This document shows, in pieces, positions 7,878 to 15,045 of a stretch of 19,131 nt of DNA (the first letter of the stretch is position 1; each line of letters starts with the position of its first letter). The stretch spans positions 1 through 19,131 of the forward strand of contig USRS01000046.1 of assembly GCA_900557165.1 (NCBI GenBank), written 5' to 3'. This DNA is from an uncultured Clostridium sp. (lineage in GTDB: Bacteria; Bacillota; Clostridia; Peptostreptococcales; Peptostreptococcaceae). Below the pieces are notes generated by a model, which was not told the origin of the DNA, searched no databases, and saw only the letters and a list, made by a program, of their open reading frames with translations. A program made the translations under genes and the position numbers.

Positions 7878-7925
7878 CAAAAAAAATACTCAACAAAACA
7901 GCTACTAACTGTCATGTTGAGTATT
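7878..7925 (-). terminator. Rho-independent terminator of rpsD
   Basis: AATACTCAACA (7885-7895) pairs with TGTTGAGTATT (7915-7925), and an inner ACAG/CTGT extends the stem. On the minus strand it is followed by a run of seven Ts (7878-7884). It begins about 10 nt beyond the rpsD stop. Confidence 0.88.
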
Positions 7926-7934
7926 AAAATCTTA

Positions 7935-8528
7935 TTATTTTGAGTAGAACTCTACTATTAGTATTTCGTTTATTTCTATTGGTACCTCATTTCTTTCAGG
8001 CATTCTAACAAGTGTACCTGCAAAGTTTTCTTCGTCTTTTTCTAAATAAGGATATACTACTAGTGATTTTTCTTGGAAGTTATTTTTAAACATTTCGTTG
8101 TTTCTAGATTTTTCTCTTAGAGAAACTCTGTCTCCAACACTTACTGAGAATGAAGGTATATCTACCTTTTTCCCATTAACTAATATATGTCCATGAACTA
8201 CCATTTGACGTGCTTGTCTTATAGAATTTGCTAGACCTAATCTATAAACTACATTGTCTAATCTACACTCTAACATTTTTATTAAAGCTTCACCTGTAGA
8301 TTCTTTAGATTTCTCAGCTTTTTTGTAGTAATTTCTAAATTGTTTTTCTAATACTCCATAATAAGCTCTCAGTCTTTGTTTTTCTAATAATTGAAGTCCA
8401 TAAGGTGAAAGTTTTTTATCTGCTCTAGAAGTTCCTTTCACTGCTCTGTCCATTGCTTTAGGATGTCCACATACATTTAGTCCTAATCTTCTACATTGTT
8501 TAAATCTTGGTCCCATCATTTTTGCCAT
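7935..8528 (-). CDS. rpsD: 30S ribosomal protein S4 (stand-alone gene)
   Basis: A primary 16S-binding protein of the small subunit, 197 residues (usual 200-209). The N-terminal region ([20 protein letters not shown]) keeps only two cysteines of the four-cysteine zinc site of other S4 proteins. [30 protein letters not shown] is diagnostic, and the S4 RNA-binding domain spans about 88-150 ([33 protein letters not shown]). The gene stands alone with its own promoter and terminator and is not in an rpsM-rpsK-rpsD-rpoA cluster. Many clostridia carry a second S4 in that cluster, so this could be a paralog; the window cannot show it. AAGGAG is 10 nt before the ATG. A hairpin touching the ribosome site hints at S4 autoregulation. 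Confidence 0.95.
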   Translation of the reverse strand: MAKMMGPRFKQCRRLGLNVCGHPKAMDRAVKGTSRADKKLSPYGLQLLEKQRLRAYYGVLEKQFRNYYKKAEKSKESTGEALIKMLECRLDNVVYRLGLANSIRQARQMVVHGHILVNGKKVDIPSFSVSVGDRVSLREKSRNNEMFKNNFQEKSLVVYPYLEKDEENFAGTLVRMPERNEVPIEINEILIVEFYSK

Positions 8529-8542
8529 TTGCTTAAATCTCC

Positions 8543-8575
8543 TTAAAAATTATTATTTGCCGCGATAATTTTTAA
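8543..8575 (-). promoter_or_regulatory. Leader hairpin overlapping the rpsD ribosome binding site
   Basis: 8543-8553 pairs perfectly with 8565-8575 around an 11-base loop that carries a GC-rich CGCGGCA. The stem takes in the first two bases of the AAGGAG site, so folding could reduce S4 translation. S4 autorepression through its own leader is known in Bacillus; that this hairpin does so here is inferred. Confidence 0.4.
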
Positions 8576-8585
8576 AGCCAAGTTT

Positions 8586-8614
8586 ATTATACCATCTATC
8601 TTTTTAATTGTAAA
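8586..8614 (-). promoter_or_regulatory. rpsD promoter
   Basis: TTTACA (8609-8614), 17 nt, then a perfect TATAAT (8586-8591). Predicted transcription starts near 8579, giving a leader of about 50 nt. Confidence 0.8.
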
Positions 8615-8629
8615 TGATTTTCATTAACA
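8615..8629. promoter_or_regulatory. Fur-box-like sequence directly upstream of the rpsD -35
   Basis: TGATTTTCATTAACA matches 11 of 14 informative positions of the 7-1-7 Fur consensus TGATAATNATTATCA. It abuts the -35 in the same geometry as the perfect box at 8873. In an AT-rich genome a match of this quality can arise by chance. Confidence 0.35.
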
Positions 8630-8670
8630 ATTAGTTTAATTATTTTTCCAATTTAAATATAAATTTCCTT

Positions 8671-8709
8671 AAAAAAAGAACTCGGGTGCAGACTCCCGAG
8701 TTCTTTTTT
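8671..8709. terminator. Strong bidirectional terminator
   Basis: A perfect 15-bp stem (8672-8686 with 8695-8709) with the GC-rich core CTCGGG/CCCGAG, an 8-base loop, and an A/T-run on each side. On the minus strand it would end both the candidate small RNA and any read-through from the histidine kinase operon. Confidence 0.93.
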
Positions 8710-8735
8710 ACAATTAAGAGGTTAAGTTTAAAAAA

Positions 8736-8816
8736 TTAAAAGATTAGTGTTATTTGAATTGTCATAATTTTAGGTGTTTTTATGGCTATATTATAAATCA
8801 CTTTATTATCAAACAC
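8736..8816 (-). CDS. Possible 26-residue small protein inside the candidate small RNA
   Basis: GTG at 8814-8816 opens 26 codons ending in TAA, with GAAGGA about 10 nt upstream. An overlapping ATG (8816-8818) in another frame gives only six residues (MCLIIK) and is spaced 8 nt from the same site. The peptide is hydrophobic, with a lysine-rich middle, and matches nothing I recognise. It could be a chance frame. Confidence 0.2.
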   Translation of the reverse strand: MFDNKVIYNIAIKTPKIMTIQITLIF

Positions 8817-8843
8817 ATATCTTTTGTCCTTCAACTTGATTAT

Positions 8844-8872
8844 ATTGTAACATACTGAAAATAATTTGTAAA
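8844..8872 (-). promoter_or_regulatory. Promoter of the candidate small RNA
   Basis: TTTACA (8867-8872), exactly 17 nt, then TACAAT (8844-8849); each hexamer matches the vegetative consensus at five of six positions. A TATAAT overlaps just downstream at 8839-8844. The -35 directly abuts the Fur box. Confidence 0.68.
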
Positions 8873-8887
8873 TGATAATTATTATCA
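8873..8887. promoter_or_regulatory. Perfect Fur box (ferric uptake regulator operator)
   Basis: TGATAATTATTATCA matches all 14 informative positions of the 7-1-7 Fur consensus TGATAATNATTATCA, and the palindrome extends three more bases on each side. It touches the -35 of the minus-strand promoter, a position where bound Fur would block RNA polymerase. PerR and Zur consensus boxes fit less well. Confidence 0.8.
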
Positions 8888-8900
8888 TTTTTTATTTTTT

Positions 8901-9941
8901 TTATTTTTTTATGGATTGTTCATATATATTAGGCAAAAATACTGAAAATTTAGATCCCCTTTCACTGGATATAACTTGTATATATCCACCATGCTTGGCT
9001 ATTATGCACCTTGTTAAATAAAGACCTATACCTATTCCCTCTGTATTGCCAACATTATTTCCCCTATAAAATCTCATAAATATTTTAGGAATCTCTTCTT
9101 CTTTTATTCCCATACCATTATCTTCAATATCAATTCTTACAAACATTTCATAACTTTCTATACTTACTTTTATTTTCCCCTTTGAAGGAGTATACTTTAC
9201 TCCATTTTCTAAAATATTAAAAATAGCTTCACTAATCCAATTTTTATCATGTAAAATTTTAACTTTATCCTTTTCAAAAAGTTCAATATCTATATTTTTC
9301 TCCATAGCCTTTTTTTGAACTTGCCTTATTGCATGTATTATGGTGTCATTTAAATCATTAATTTCACTTCTTATATTTATTACTCCGCTTTCCAGTCTAG
9401 ACATTTTTATCATGCTTTCTATCAAAAAAGTAAGCCTATCTAAGGATAAATTCATTATTTCACTAAATTCTTTTCTTTCTTCATCACTTAAGCTTTCATC
9501 CTTAAAAAATTCTCCATACATTTTTAAATTAGTCAAAGGTGTTTTTAGTTGGTGGGCAATATCTGAAACTAATGATTTGATTTCATTTTTCTCCTTTTCC
9601 ATTTGTTTATTCTTTGCATTTAATATATTAGTAAGTTTTATAGTTTGATATTGTAGTTTTGAAAATATTGTATCTTCCATTGTAGAAAATACTTCTTCAT
9701 CTTTCATATCTATAATAGTTTGTAGCATCTGTGATAAATCTAGTAGGGAATCTTTTATATAATCCTCATATCTTTTTTCTTGAATAAAAAATATTGTTAT
9801 TACAAATATACAAAAAATTAATAATACAATGGATAATTCTAAATTTCTAAAAATAAATAATATATATAAATTTAAACAAATTGAAATTAATATAATTACA
9901 GCTTTGTATATGTTGTTTATCTTATTAAAATCTTTTTTCAT
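8901..9941 (-). CDS. Intramembrane-sensing-type sensor histidine kinase
   Basis: A 346-residue membrane kinase that would phosphorylate the response regulator encoded immediately upstream. Two transmembrane helices (about 13-31 and 36-53) are joined by only a few residues, leaving no extracellular sensor domain; this is the hallmark of intramembrane-sensing kinases such as BceS, which sense through a partner ABC transporter. A coiled linker leads to the HisKA domain with phospho-acceptor His130 in SDIAHQLKTPL. The ATPase part has an N box with Asn246 (NILENGVKYT), DNGMGI at 274-279, the F box KIFMRFYRG and GIGIGLYL at 302-309. ATG at 9939-9941 starts 3 nt after the regulator's stop, with GGAG inside the regulator's 3' end. 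It is last gene of the operon ATPase, permease, regulator, kinase. Confidence 0.92.
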   Translation of the reverse strand: MKKDFNKINNIYKAVIILISICLNLYILFIFRNLELSIVLLIFCIFVITIFFIQEKRYEDYIKDSLLDLSQMLQTIIDMKDEEVFSTMEDTIFSKLQYQTIKLTNILNAKNKQMEKEKNEIKSLVSDIAHQLKTPLTNLKMYGEFFKDESLSDEERKEFSEIMNLSLDRLTFLIESMIKMSRLESGVINIRSEINDLNDTIIHAIRQVQKKAMEKNIDIELFEKDKVKILHDKNWISEAIFNILENGVKYTPSKGKIKVSIESYEMFVRIDIEDNGMGIKEEEIPKIFMRFYRGNNVGNTEGIGIGLYLTRCIIAKHGGYIQVISSERGSKFSVFLPNIYEQSIKK

Positions 9942-9944
9942 AAT

Positions 9945-10616
9945 TTACTCTCCAAAAGTATATCCTATTCCAAAGACTGTAATTATATATTTGCAATTTT
10001 TAGCATCATCTTCTATCTTTTTTCTAAGCCTTCTTATAGTTACAGCTAAGGTATTTTCATAGACAAAACTTCCCCTACTATCCCAAATTTTATCCAAAAT
10101 TATTTCTTTAGTAATAACTTTTCCTTTGTTTTTAACTAACAATTCTAGCAATCTATATTCTGTTACACTTAAACTTATGTCTAAATTATTTTTATATACG
10201 GCCATCTTATCAAAATCAATTTTTAAATCTTTATATTCAAATATACTTTCATCTCTTTGCTTATTTCTGAGCATGGCATTGACTTTACGTTTTAATACTT
10301 CTATGGAAAAAGGTTTTGATATATAATCATCAGCTCCATTTTCAAATCCCTTTAGCATATCTTCTTCCGTATCATTTGCCGTAAAAAATACTATTTTAAA
10401 ATCACCCGTATCTCTTATTTCTTTGCATAAATCCAAACCACTGCCATCGGGTAAATTAATATCTAAAAGCAAAAAATCTATTTTATTATTTAAGATAACC
10501 TCTCTTCCTTCTTCTTTGGAATATGCACACATAACATCATAACCTTCTTTTTTTAGTGCAAAAGTTACTCCACGATTAAGTATCTTATCATCCTCTACTA
10601 TTAAAATTTTATTCAT
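9945..10616 (-). CDS. OmpR/PhoB-family response regulator
   Basis: A 223-residue DNA-binding regulator. The receiver domain (1-115) has the acidic pocket Glu8-Asp9-Asp10, phospho-acceptor Asp52 in LLLDINLPDG, Thr79 and Lys101 in ISKPF. The C-terminal winged helix (about 125-222) shows SVTEYRLLELLVKNKGKVITKEIILDKIWD and NTLAVTIRRLRKKIEDD, the recognition-helix region of OmpR-type proteins. It lies 20 nt downstream of the permease and 3 nt upstream of the kinase, so it is the cognate partner of that kinase and probably controls its own transporter operon. The ribosome site AGGGG is weaker than usual in this window. Candidate binding repeats lie at 13881-13897. Confidence 0.94.
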   Translation of the reverse strand: MNKILIVEDDKILNRGVTFALKKEGYDVMCAYSKEEGREVILNNKIDFLLLDINLPDGSGLDLCKEIRDTGDFKIVFFTANDTEEDMLKGFENGADDYISKPFSIEVLKRKVNAMLRNKQRDESIFEYKDLKIDFDKMAVYKNNLDISLSVTEYRLLELLVKNKGKVITKEIILDKIWDSRGSFVYENTLAVTIRRLRKKIEDDAKNCKYIITVFGIGYTFGE

Positions 10617-10636
10617 TTTACCAACCCCTAAATATG

Positions 10637-13153
10637 CTACTTTTCTATCTCTCTTATTCTTTCTGTTATACTTTGTTTTGATGATACTTTAAATACAAGA
10701 CTTGGTGTAATTAAACATACTGCAAATATTATTATTATCAAAAATGTTAGTGATAGCGTTGGGAATGTAAACTGTGCATAATCAGCAATATTTTTTGTAA
10801 GTTCTGATATGACATAAATAATAGCCATACCTATAGTTAATATAAAAGTTGTTGTGATTAAAGCATAGTATAAACCTTCAAAAGTTAGCATCTTTTTGAT
10901 TTGTTTTTTAGTCATGCCAATACTTTCAAGAACTGCTAATTCATTTAATCTAGAGTTTACTCCTGTTATCATAATATTTATAAAGTTTAATATACCTATT
11001 AGTATTAAGATAACTCCTATACCACCACCTAATATATTCATCACTATTTGAGATTTTTTAAACTCTGCTGTTGATTCAATTCTCGATTCAAAAGATAATC
11101 CCCTTTTATCACTCATTCTTTTTAGTTTACTATTAATTGCTACTTCATATTTTTTATCTACATTTATATACAATAGATTTATATTTGCATTTTTATCTAT
11201 TTTTTCTAAAGCTTCATTACTTATATATATGGTAGGAATACCTAAGGGAGCAGGAAGACCTGATGGTAGCAATTGTTTATTATCATCAATCATAAGTGTA
11301 TTAAATGTTGACGAAGTATTTAATTTACTATTTCTTATGGTTAAGTCTCCATTTATTTTTTTATAAACATCAGTATTATAGTACCAACTATCTACTAATG
11401 CCATTTTTCCTTTTTTGAAACGTTTCGCGTCTATCTTATTTTTAAGGCTATCATTTAATTTATCTATAAGGTTATCATCAACGCCAACTACTGATGCCTT
11501 CAATAAAGCTGGATCTTTCTTTATACTTTCTAAATATTTGTTTAGTTCTTCATCACCTGTGTTATATCTTTCATATATACTTTTTAATGCAGGTAATATT
11601 ATATCATCATTCATATCTACCTGTAAATTAGATGCTTTTGATATATTTATATTTTTTACACCTTTTATATTCTTTATTTCTTTTATAAACTGCTCATCTA
11701 TTTTATCATCCACATTTCCTATATTTTGTATTGTAAAATCATTTTTAACATAATTTGAAATATAATTTTCTACACTTATACTACTTAAAAAAGTATTTAC
11801 ACTTAAGAAGGTGATAATCCCCATAAATAATGATAAAAATACTACAAAGGCTCTTTTCTTTTCCCTGAATACATTATACCAAGCCATTTTATAAAGCTTT
11901 CCACCTTTTGTGCTTTTTCTACTTTTCTTTGTTTTTTTAGAAGTAATTCCTGTATATCTAAGAGCCTCTGTTGGCGATATATTTCCTGCAATTTTTGCTG
12001 GTTTTTTACAACTTATCATTACTGTTAATAAAGAAAATAGCGTTGCAAGTATAAATATTATGGGATTAAAAGATACATCTCTTGGCATTGCACTTGCTTG
12101 TGTACCTGCAAATATAGTGGACATAGTAATTGGAACAATTCCAAAGGATACAATAAGTCCTAATATTAGTCCAATAGGAATTCCTATTAAAGAAAGTCTT
12201 AATACCTGTCCCCTTACTATTTCCTTTATTTGTTTCGGTGATGTTCCTATAGTTTTTAATAATCCATAAAAGTTAATATCTCTATTAACGCCTATATATA
12301 CCACATTATAAATTAATAAATATCCACTAAGTATTATGAACAATACCATTATTAAAACTACTGCAATAGTTGATAAAAGAGTACCCCTTAAGTCTTGAGA
12401 TATATCATAATTATAAGAAAACTTTTGGTTGCTATTTAACCTGATTTCTTTATTTAATATATCTTGGGCACTATTTTTATACTTGGATTTTAAATCCATA
12501 AGAATTGTTGTATTACTATTTAAGTCTAATTTATTATATTTTATAAATTTTTTAGATACTAACATATATCCTGTATCCTCCATTACAGAATAGTCAGTAT
12601 AATATCCACTTAAAATAAACTCTTTATTATATATTTTTGAACCTATCTTATATGAAATATTTATTTTGTCTCCTATCTTTATTTTACTTTCGCCTAAAAA
12701 ATCCAATGCTTTTTTAGACATCATAACTTCATTTTCTTTTTGTGGATAGTTGCCTTTTATATTGCTTATGCAAGGAGTTATTTGTTTCTTAAAGCTTTCT
12801 TTATCATAGTATTTTATAACTATCTTCGTTTTATTTTTAGCCAAATCTTCTAAAGAAACCTTACCTACATTTATCTCTTTACCTACACTATTAAATAAAC
12901 CTAAGTCCTTTATCTTATTAAATTGATTATCTGTTGGATTTTGTAGAGTTATTGTGGTAGTACTTCCTTGAAGTCTTAAATTCATTGTATTATAGTTTTT
13001 TGCAAAATTAAGACCTATACTAAATACAGATGAAATCATAAAAGTTGTTAATACTATGGCAACTATTACAAATATATTTCTTATTTTATTAGATTTCAAA
13101 GAACGATTAGTAATTTTTTTTATTACTTCTTTATTATTATTTTCAAACTTCAT
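10637..13153 (-). CDS. ABC transporter permease with two FtsX-type domains
   Basis: An 838-residue membrane protein with about eight helices: one near residues 25-46, a large extracytoplasmic MacB-type domain, three helices at about 255-385, then one near 433-455, a second large extracytoplasmic domain of about 250 residues, and three helices at about 710-825. This duplicated FtsX/MacB layout is typical of permeases that remove antimicrobial peptides or move lipids and lipoproteins without classic channel transport. It differs from BceB, which is shorter with ten helices and one big loop. Its start overlaps the ATPase stop as TAATG, indicating translational coupling. The regulator and kinase follow directly. 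The substrate cannot be told from sequence; an envelope-targeting antibiotic or host peptide is the contextual guess. Confidence 0.9.
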   Translation of the reverse strand: MKFENNNKEVIKKITNRSLKSNKIRNIFVIVAIVLTTFMISSVFSIGLNFAKNYNTMNLRLQGSTTTITLQNPTDNQFNKIKDLGLFNSVGKEINVGKVSLEDLAKNKTKIVIKYYDKESFKKQITPCISNIKGNYPQKENEVMMSKKALDFLGESKIKIGDKINISYKIGSKIYNKEFILSGYYTDYSVMEDTGYMLVSKKFIKYNKLDLNSNTTILMDLKSKYKNSAQDILNKEIRLNSNQKFSYNYDISQDLRGTLLSTIAVVLIMVLFIILSGYLLIYNVVYIGVNRDINFYGLLKTIGTSPKQIKEIVRGQVLRLSLIGIPIGLILGLIVSFGIVPITMSTIFAGTQASAMPRDVSFNPIIFILATLFSLLTVMISCKKPAKIAGNISPTEALRYTGITSKKTKKSRKSTKGGKLYKMAWYNVFREKKRAFVVFLSLFMGIITFLSVNTFLSSISVENYISNYVKNDFTIQNIGNVDDKIDEQFIKEIKNIKGVKNINISKASNLQVDMNDDIILPALKSIYERYNTGDEELNKYLESIKKDPALLKASVVGVDDNLIDKLNDSLKNKIDAKRFKKGKMALVDSWYYNTDVYKKINGDLTIRNSKLNTSSTFNTLMIDDNKQLLPSGLPAPLGIPTIYISNEALEKIDKNANINLLYINVDKKYEVAINSKLKRMSDKRGLSFESRIESTAEFKKSQIVMNILGGGIGVILILIGILNFINIMITGVNSRLNELAVLESIGMTKKQIKKMLTFEGLYYALITTTFILTIGMAIIYVISELTKNIADYAQFTFPTLSLTFLIIIIFAVCLITPSLVFKVSSKQSITERIREIEK

Positions 13154-13830
13154 TATTCCTCACCCCTTAGGACAACCTTGCCATCTTCTATTCTTATAAT
13201 CCTATCTGCAAGTTGGGCAATTTCTTCATTATGAGTAATCATAACCATAGTTTGATTGAATTTTTTACTAGTTACTTTTAATAATCCTATAACATCCATA
13301 CTAGTTTTGCTATCTAAGTTTCCTGTTGGCTCATCAGCAAGTATTATGGCAGGTTTTGTAGCTAAAGCCCTTGCTATTGCTACTCTTTGTTGTTGACCAC
13401 CTGATAAATTATTTGGCATATTAGTTAATTTATCATTTAATCCTAAAGTATTTATTATGGAGTCCACATAGTTTGTATCTATTTTTGAGCCATCTAATTC
13501 TATGGGTAATACTATATTTTCATATACATTTAGTACTGGTACTAAATTATAATTTTGAAATACAAATCCTATATTTCTTCTTCTAAATATAGTCATTTCT
13601 TCATCATTTAATCTACTAATTGTCTTATTACATATAATTGCTTCTCCACTAGTTGGTTTATCTAATCCTCCCAACATATTTAGTAGAGTTGACTTTCCAC
13701 TACCTGATGTACCTATTATGGCTACAAACTCTCCTTCATTTATTTCTATACTTACATTGTCCAATGCCTTTACTATGTTTGGCTCTTGACCATACATTTT
13801 AACTAAATTAATTGTTTTTAAAATACTCAT
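13153..13830 (-). CDS. ABC transporter ATP-binding protein, MacB/LolD/BceA type
   Basis: A 225-residue ATPase that powers the adjoining permease. It has Walker A GTSGSGKST (40-48), Q loop Gln92 in FVFQNYNLVP, signature LSGGQQQRVAIARAL (142-156), Walker B IILADEPTGNLD with Asp166-Glu167, and switch His200 in MITHNEE. The segment NYNLVPVLNVYENIVLP is characteristic of the MacB/LolD/BceA subfamily, which pairs with FtsX-type permeases. ATG at 13828-13830 has GGAGGT 5 nt upstream. It is the first gene of the four-gene operon; its stop shares one base with the permease start. Confidence 0.95.
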   Translation of the reverse strand: MSILKTINLVKMYGQEPNIVKALDNVSIEINEGEFVAIIGTSGSGKSTLLNMLGGLDKPTSGEAIICNKTISRLNDEEMTIFRRRNIGFVFQNYNLVPVLNVYENIVLPIELDGSKIDTNYVDSIINTLGLNDKLTNMPNNLSGGQQQRVAIARALATKPAIILADEPTGNLDSKTSMDVIGLLKVTSKKFNQTMVMITHNEEIAQLADRIIRIEDGKVVLRGEE

Positions 13831-13868
13831 ATTTTACCTCCACATAAGTTTTTCTTTATTCTACTTCG

Positions 13869-13897
13869 ATTATAGATAAGACTTATTACAAACTTAT
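13869..13897 (-). promoter_or_regulatory. Candidate regulator-dependent promoter of the ABC/two-component operon
   Basis: A perfect TATAAT (13869-13874) has no consensus -35. Instead, two direct repeats ATAAGT-N5-ATAAGT (13892-13897 and 13881-13886) are spaced exactly 11 bp, one helical turn, with one occupying the -35 position. That arrangement is typical of OmpR-type regulator sites that activate weak promoters. Recognition by the operon's own regulator is inferred. Confidence 0.5.
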
Positions 13898-13978
13898 GAC
13901 ATATGATTATAAATAAATCAATTGTTTAATATATAATTTCTAATTGAAATTTTCACATATAATTCACACTTAAATCCT

Positions 13979-14007
13979 TTGACCTATGTTATTATATATT
14001 CTATATA
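13979..14007 (+). promoter_or_regulatory. Weak candidate promoter of the anchored hydrolase
   Basis: TTGACC (13979-13984), 17 nt, then TATATA (14002-14007). Transcription would begin almost at the ribosome site, leaving a very short leader, so an alternative upstream promoter is possible. Confidence 0.3.
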
Positions 14008-14025
14008 TTCTTAAGGAGATTGATT

Positions 14026-14970
14026 ATGAAAAAAAGAACAAAACTTGGTATTAAAATATTCGCAGTAATGTTGATTTGTATCATTTCTATTGGTGGTTTT
14101 GTAGGTAATTATTTTTATAATCTTGCATTAAATCCAAATACACCAAAAGATATGATATTTGCATCAGAAGATGATAGTAGCGACCTTGAAGTTAAAAGTG
14201 ATGTTGATTGGCTTTTAAATAATTCGAATTATTCTGACACTTACATAACTTCATTTGATAATTTAAAATTACATGCCTATGAAGTAAAAAACAAAAATAA
14301 AACTAATAAGTGGGCAATTGTTGTTCATGGATATACTTCTGAAGGTTCTTTATTAAGTTCAAAAGCTAAGCATTTTTATGATATGGGATATAATGTTTTA
14401 GTTCCAGATCTTAGAGCTCATGGAAAAAGCCAAGGTGATTATATTGGTATGGGTTGGCATGATAGACTTGATATAATCAGTTGGATTAACAAAATTATCA
14501 AAGGTAACCCTAATAGTGAGATAGTTTTACATGGTACATCTATGGGATCTGCAACTGTTTTATCTGCTTCCGGAGAAAATTTGCCGTCTAACGTTAAAGC
14601 TATTATAGCCGATTGTGGCTATACTTCTGTATGGGATGTGTTTTCTTATCAACTAAAATTACTATTTAATTTACCACCTTTCCCTGTAATGGATTTAGCA
14701 AATATGGTAACTATGGTTAAAGCAGGATATTCTTTAAAAGAAGCCTCTCCTATATCTCAAGTTGCTCATTCTAAAACACCAATTTTATTTATACATGGTG
14801 ATAAAGATGATTTTGTGCCATATTATATGATGGATAAATTATATAATGCTACAAGCTCAAAAAAAGAAAAATTGACCATAAAGGGAGCTACTCATGCTAA
14901 AAGTGACTTAGTTAATCCAAAACTTTATTGGTCTAGAGTTAATGATTTTTTAAATAAATATGTTAAATAG
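14026..14970 (+). CDS. Membrane-anchored alpha/beta serine hydrolase
   Basis: A 314-residue protein resembling Bacillus YqkD. A positively charged start (MKKRTKLGIK) and one hydrophobic segment at about 11-31 act as a signal anchor, placing the hydrolase domain outside the membrane. The triad is complete: Ser172 in LHGTSMGSA, Asp261 in IHGDKDDFVP, and His290 in KGATHAKSD. HGYTSEGS at 101-108 supplies the oxyanion loop, and PDLRAHGKSQG is a typical family segment. The frame opens at TTG 14020, but ATG at 14026 is chosen because AAGGAG (14013-14018) is 7 nt before it. Monocistronic, divergent from the ABC operon. The substrate, perhaps a lipid or acyl ester, is unknown. It contrasts with the other hydrolase in the window, which lacks the serine. 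Confidence 0.9.
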   Translation: MKKRTKLGIKIFAVMLICIISIGGFVGNYFYNLALNPNTPKDMIFASEDDSSDLEVKSDVDWLLNNSNYSDTYITSFDNLKLHAYEVKNKNKTNKWAIVVHGYTSEGSLLSSKAKHFYDMGYNVLVPDLRAHGKSQGDYIGMGWHDRLDIISWINKIIKGNPNSEIVLHGTSMGSATVLSASGENLPSNVKAIIADCGYTSVWDVFSYQLKLLFNLPPFPVMDLANMVTMVKAGYSLKEASPISQVAHSKTPILFIHGDKDDFVPYYMMDKLYNATSSKKEKLTIKGATHAKSDLVNPKLYWSRVNDFLNKYVK

Positions 14971-15003
14971 AGATAAACTTAACTTTACAGTAGTTTTTAT
15001 TTT

Positions 15004-15045
15004 AAAATAGCCTTCAGTGATGTTTTATTATTGAAGGCTATTTTT
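15004..15045. terminator. Bidirectional terminator between anchored hydrolase and NAD kinase
   Basis: AAAATAGCCTTCA (15004-15016) pairs perfectly with 15032-15044 and is followed by Ts on both strands. Its right arm ends on the first base of the NAD kinase stop codon, so the two convergent genes share it. Confidence 0.85.

Larger units (their letters stand above)
8671..8837 (-). ncRNA. Candidate Fur-regulated small RNA
   Basis: A minus-strand transcript of about 165 nt is predicted from the promoter at 8844-8872 to the terminator at 8671-8709. No conserved protein is encoded; only a 26-codon frame is present. The stretch AACCTCT (8717-8723), flanked by AU-rich sequence, could pair with ribosome binding sites (AGAGGTT-like), as iron-sparing small RNAs do. 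The role is inferred from the promoter architecture, not from homology. An alternative is that the segment is simply the 3' untranslated region of the kinase operon. Confidence 0.5.
8529..8900. other. Gene-free interval with two promoters, two Fur-like boxes and a strong terminator
   Basis: This 372-base stretch has no large reading frame. It holds the rpsD leader and promoter, a Fur-like box, the terminator at 8671-8709, and a second complete promoter with a perfect Fur box at 8844-8887. The interval between that promoter and terminator is annotated as a candidate small RNA. Confidence 0.8.

Noticed and set aside
11415..12269. Plus-strand frames of 112 and 119 codons inside the permease gene
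   Set aside because: They are antisense to a well-supported membrane protein; the hydrophobic composition is the mirror of its codons.
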